6,752 bases of DNA from positions 1 to 6,752 of the forward strand of contig JAJQAT010000016.1 in the NCBI GenBank assembly GCA_021203665.1, written 5' to 3'. The stretch is from Bacillota bacterium (GTDB lineage Bacteria > Bacillota > Clostridia > UBA1381). Below, one piece after another: positions 5,162 to 6,752 of the stretch. The notes beneath the pieces were generated by a model. That model had not been told where the DNA came from. It saw only the letters and a list, made by a program, of their open reading frames with translations, and searched no databases. How positions within the stretch are numbered: the stretch's first letter is position 1; every line of letters starts with the position of its first letter. A program made the position numbers and the translations under genes.

Positions 5162-6640
5162 TTACAGAATAATACAAATAAGTCCGTTGCTGCCGTCGTT
5201 TATTATGCGCTGCAAGGTTTCTTTCAGCTTCATTCTCGCCGATTCCGGCATACGCGACAGCTTATTGTGCAGTCCCTCGTTTACAAGCTCATAAAGGGAT
5301 TTTCCGAATATGTTCGACTGCCATATCTTTGTCGGGTCGCTTTCAAACTCGGCAAGCAGATAATGCACAAGCTCCTCCGATTGCTTCTCCGTTCCGACAA
5401 TCGGGCTTACCTCCGTTTCAATATCGGCGCGTATCATATGTATCGACGGCGCCGACGCTTTAAGCTTTACTCCGAATTTTCCGCCCTGCTTCACTATTTT
5501 CGGCTCGTCAAGCGACAGCTCGTCGGTGGACGGCGAAACTATTCCGTAACCCTTTTCCATCACCTCGTGCAGCGCGAACGACACCTTGTCGTACTCGGAT
5601 TTCATCCTTGCGAGGCTTTCCATAAGCGTCATAAGCTGATGCTCGCCGTCAATCTCAAACCCCGACATTTCGCCCAAAACCCTGTAAAACAACGGCTGCG
5701 GAAGCTCCATACACATATTCACCGTGCCGTCGCCCAAATCCATACCCTCTATATATGAGCGTTTAACAAATCCGCACTCTCCCATGCCGTCCGCCAACGA
5801 GCGCGCGTCGCGTATGCGGCGCACATTCTCTATATTTTCAATAACGGCTCCGTATATGTCCTTTTTCAGCCAATGCTCATTATCAAGCTCTTCAATCCAT
5901 TCGGGAATATGAATATTGATTTCCTTAAGCGGAAATTCAAACAGCACCGTTTCTATAATATTATGAATATCCGCCGCGCTCATCTGAGCGCAGTTTACCG
6001 CAACAACCGGAACACCGTGTTTTTTTGACAGCTCCTCGCTGAGGCTTTGCGCGCTTTGCGACTGCGGATTTACGGAATTTAAAAGCACGATAAACGGCTT
6101 GTTGATAGCCTTAAGCTCATTTATAACCCTGTTTTCGGCGTCAATATAATCCCCGCGCTCAATCTCCGTAATACTGCCGTCCGTGGTTACGACAAGACCG
6201 ATTGTGGAATGCTCGGTTATCACCTTTTTGGTGCCGATTTCCGCCGCCTCGTTAAACGCTATCGGGTGGTCGAACCACGGTGTTGTCACCATTCTCGGCT
6301 CGTTGTCCTCAACATAACCCAAAGAGCTGTCCACTATATATCCCACGCAGTCTATCATACGCACCTTAAGATGAGCGTTGTCGCCCAGAGATATTTCCAC
6401 CGCCTCGTTCGGGATAAATTTCGGCTCGGTAGTCATTATGGTTCTGCCGCCCGCCGACTGCGGAAGCTCATCCCTTGTCCTTTCCGCCTGATACACATTC
6501 TCTATATTCGGTATTACAAGCAAATCCATAAACTTCTTTATAAATGTGGATTTTCCCGTTCTTACCGGTCCCACCACGCCTATGTACACATCACCCTGAC
6601 TTCTCTGTGCTATATCACTGTAAATGTTATAATCCTCCAC
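5162..6640 (-). CDS. spoIVA: stage IV sporulation protein A (spore coat ATPase)
   Basis: 492 residues, the same length as Bacillus subtilis SpoIVA as I remember it, and alike from end to end. SpoIVA is made in the mother cell, hydrolyses ATP and polymerises on the forespore surface as the base of the coat; its C-terminus is brought to the membrane by SpoVM. Visible here are the Walker A motif GPVRTGKST (24-32, K30), the conserved RTIMTTEPKF block with T70 and T71 (sensor threonines), the Walker B-like MIDCVGY (D97), HSTIGLVVTTDGSI, and the conserved end KLKETLQRIINDGSNGLICIIL-type tail. The start is GTG with SD AAGGAGG ten bases upstream; this start puts the Walker lysine at 30, as in Bacillus. 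No key residue is missing. It is probably under the mother-cell sigma factor E, and a candidate site lies upstream. The DUF3298 lipoprotein gene follows after 11 bases. Confidence 0.98.
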   Translation of the reverse strand: MEDYNIYSDIAQRSQGDVYIGVVGPVRTGKSTFIKKFMDLLVIPNIENVYQAERTRDELPQSAGGRTIMTTEPKFIPNEAVEISLGDNAHLKVRMIDCVGYIVDSSLGYVEDNEPRMVTTPWFDHPIAFNEAAEIGTKKVITEHSTIGLVVTTDGSITEIERGDYIDAENRVINELKAINKPFIVLLNSVNPQSQSAQSLSEELSKKHGVPVVAVNCAQMSAADIHNIIETVLFEFPLKEINIHIPEWIEELDNEHWLKKDIYGAVIENIENVRRIRDARSLADGMGECGFVKRSYIEGMDLGDGTVNMCMELPQPLFYRVLGEMSGFEIDGEHQLMTLMESLARMKSEYDKVSFALHEVMEKGYGIVSPSTDELSLDEPKIVKQGGKFGVKLKASAPSIHMIRADIETEVSPIVGTEKQSEELVHYLLAEFESDPTKIWQSNIFGKSLYELVNEGLHNKLSRMPESARMKLKETLQRIINDGSNGLICIIL

Positions 6641-6650
6641 TTTTATGTTT

Positions 6651-6657
6651 CCTCCTT
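6651..6657 (-). promoter_or_regulatory. ribosome binding site deciding the spoIVA GTG start
   Basis: AAGGAGG on the minus strand, ten bases before the GTG at 6640. No in-frame ATG lies between it and the conserved N-terminus, so GTG is the start. Confidence 0.8.
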
Positions 6658-6678
6658 TTGTCCAAAATATATGTTATA

Positions 6679-6706
6679 TGTATATGCGAAAAAAATTTTT
6701 ATATTC
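6679..6706 (-). promoter_or_regulatory. candidate sigma-E promoter of spoIVA
   Basis: On the minus strand, GAATATA (6700-6706), a 13-nt spacer and CATATACA (6679-6686). The mother-cell sigma-E consensus is roughly KMATATT and CATACAHT 13-15 bases apart, so both boxes match with one or two mismatches. The site lies about 40 bases before the start codon. The region is very AT-rich, so chance matches are likely; it is proposed mainly because spoIVA is a known sigma-E gene. Confidence 0.35.
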
Positions 6707-6726
6707 TTGATTGGTTAAATTGAATA

Positions 6727-6752
6727 TTGACATTATCGGCAATATATGCTAA
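6727..6752 (+). promoter_or_regulatory. possible rightward sigma-A promoter, cut by the window edge
   Basis: On the plus strand a perfect TTGACA (6727-6732) is followed by 17 bases and then TAA at the very edge, preceded by TGC as in an extended -10. The rest of the -10 lies outside. If complete, it would drive a gene divergent from spoIVA. Confidence 0.3.

Noticed and set aside
5151..5177. Longer start of the lipoprotein at 5177
   Set aside because: It would put nine extra residues before the signal peptide and overlap the end of spoIVA; the ATG at 5150 has a better-placed SD and a typical lipoprotein signal.
5267..5758. 163-codon plus-strand frame opposite spoIVA
   Set aside because: It is antisense to a strongly conserved gene, rich in Arg, Leu and His as expected from the complement of its codons, with no family likeness.

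Overview
The window comes from a spore-forming, Gram-positive bacterium, most likely an anaerobic clostridial Firmicute. The main evidence is a full-length, well-conserved spoIVA gene, a sporulation-specific spore-coat ATPase. Supporting evidence is two exported proteins carrying triple S-layer homology (SLH) domains, AAGGAGG-type ribosome binding sites and hairpin-plus-T-run terminators. An SLH-anchored esterase resembling rhamnogalacturonan acetylesterases suggests a surface polysaccharide or pectin specialist such as those of gut Clostridia. That lifestyle is inference; the taxonomy below class level is not fixed by this sequence.

Every protein gene is on the minus strand, so the order of transcription is from right to left. 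(1) 6640-4458 is a two-gene unit: spoIVA (GTG start, strong SD, possible sigma-E promoter upstream) followed after an 11-nt gap by a lipoprotein with an RsiV/DUF3298-like domain. A clear intrinsic terminator follows at 4417-4440. (2) 4398-262 is a four-gene unit. A good sigma-A promoter (TTGAAT-N17-TATAAT) is followed by a secreted SGNH esterase fused to three SLH domains, a polytopic membrane protein of unknown function with a GT-C-like look, a secreted protein made only of three SLH domains (a paralogue of the esterase tail), and a previously unlisted 34-residue single-pass membrane protein. A second intrinsic terminator closes it at 262-284. Stop codons and SD sequences overlap or nearly touch at two of the junctions, which supports translation as one operon. 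(3) 213-1 has no convincing protein gene. On the minus strand it carries an A/T-tract UP-like element, a very strong promoter (TTGACA-N17-TAATAT with an extended TGG), a boxA-like sequence and a series of hairpins. This looks like the promoter and leader of a ribosomal RNA operon whose 16S gene would lie just outside the left edge.

How the parts may work together: the esterase and the SLH-only protein would be held at the cell surface through their SLH triplets, probably on a pyruvylated secondary cell-wall polymer. The membrane protein could make, modify or move a surface glycan that the esterase acts on. This combination is the most interesting system in the window, but its function is inferred only from gene order and domain content. 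The far right edge (6727-6752) holds a possible rightward promoter cut by the window end.
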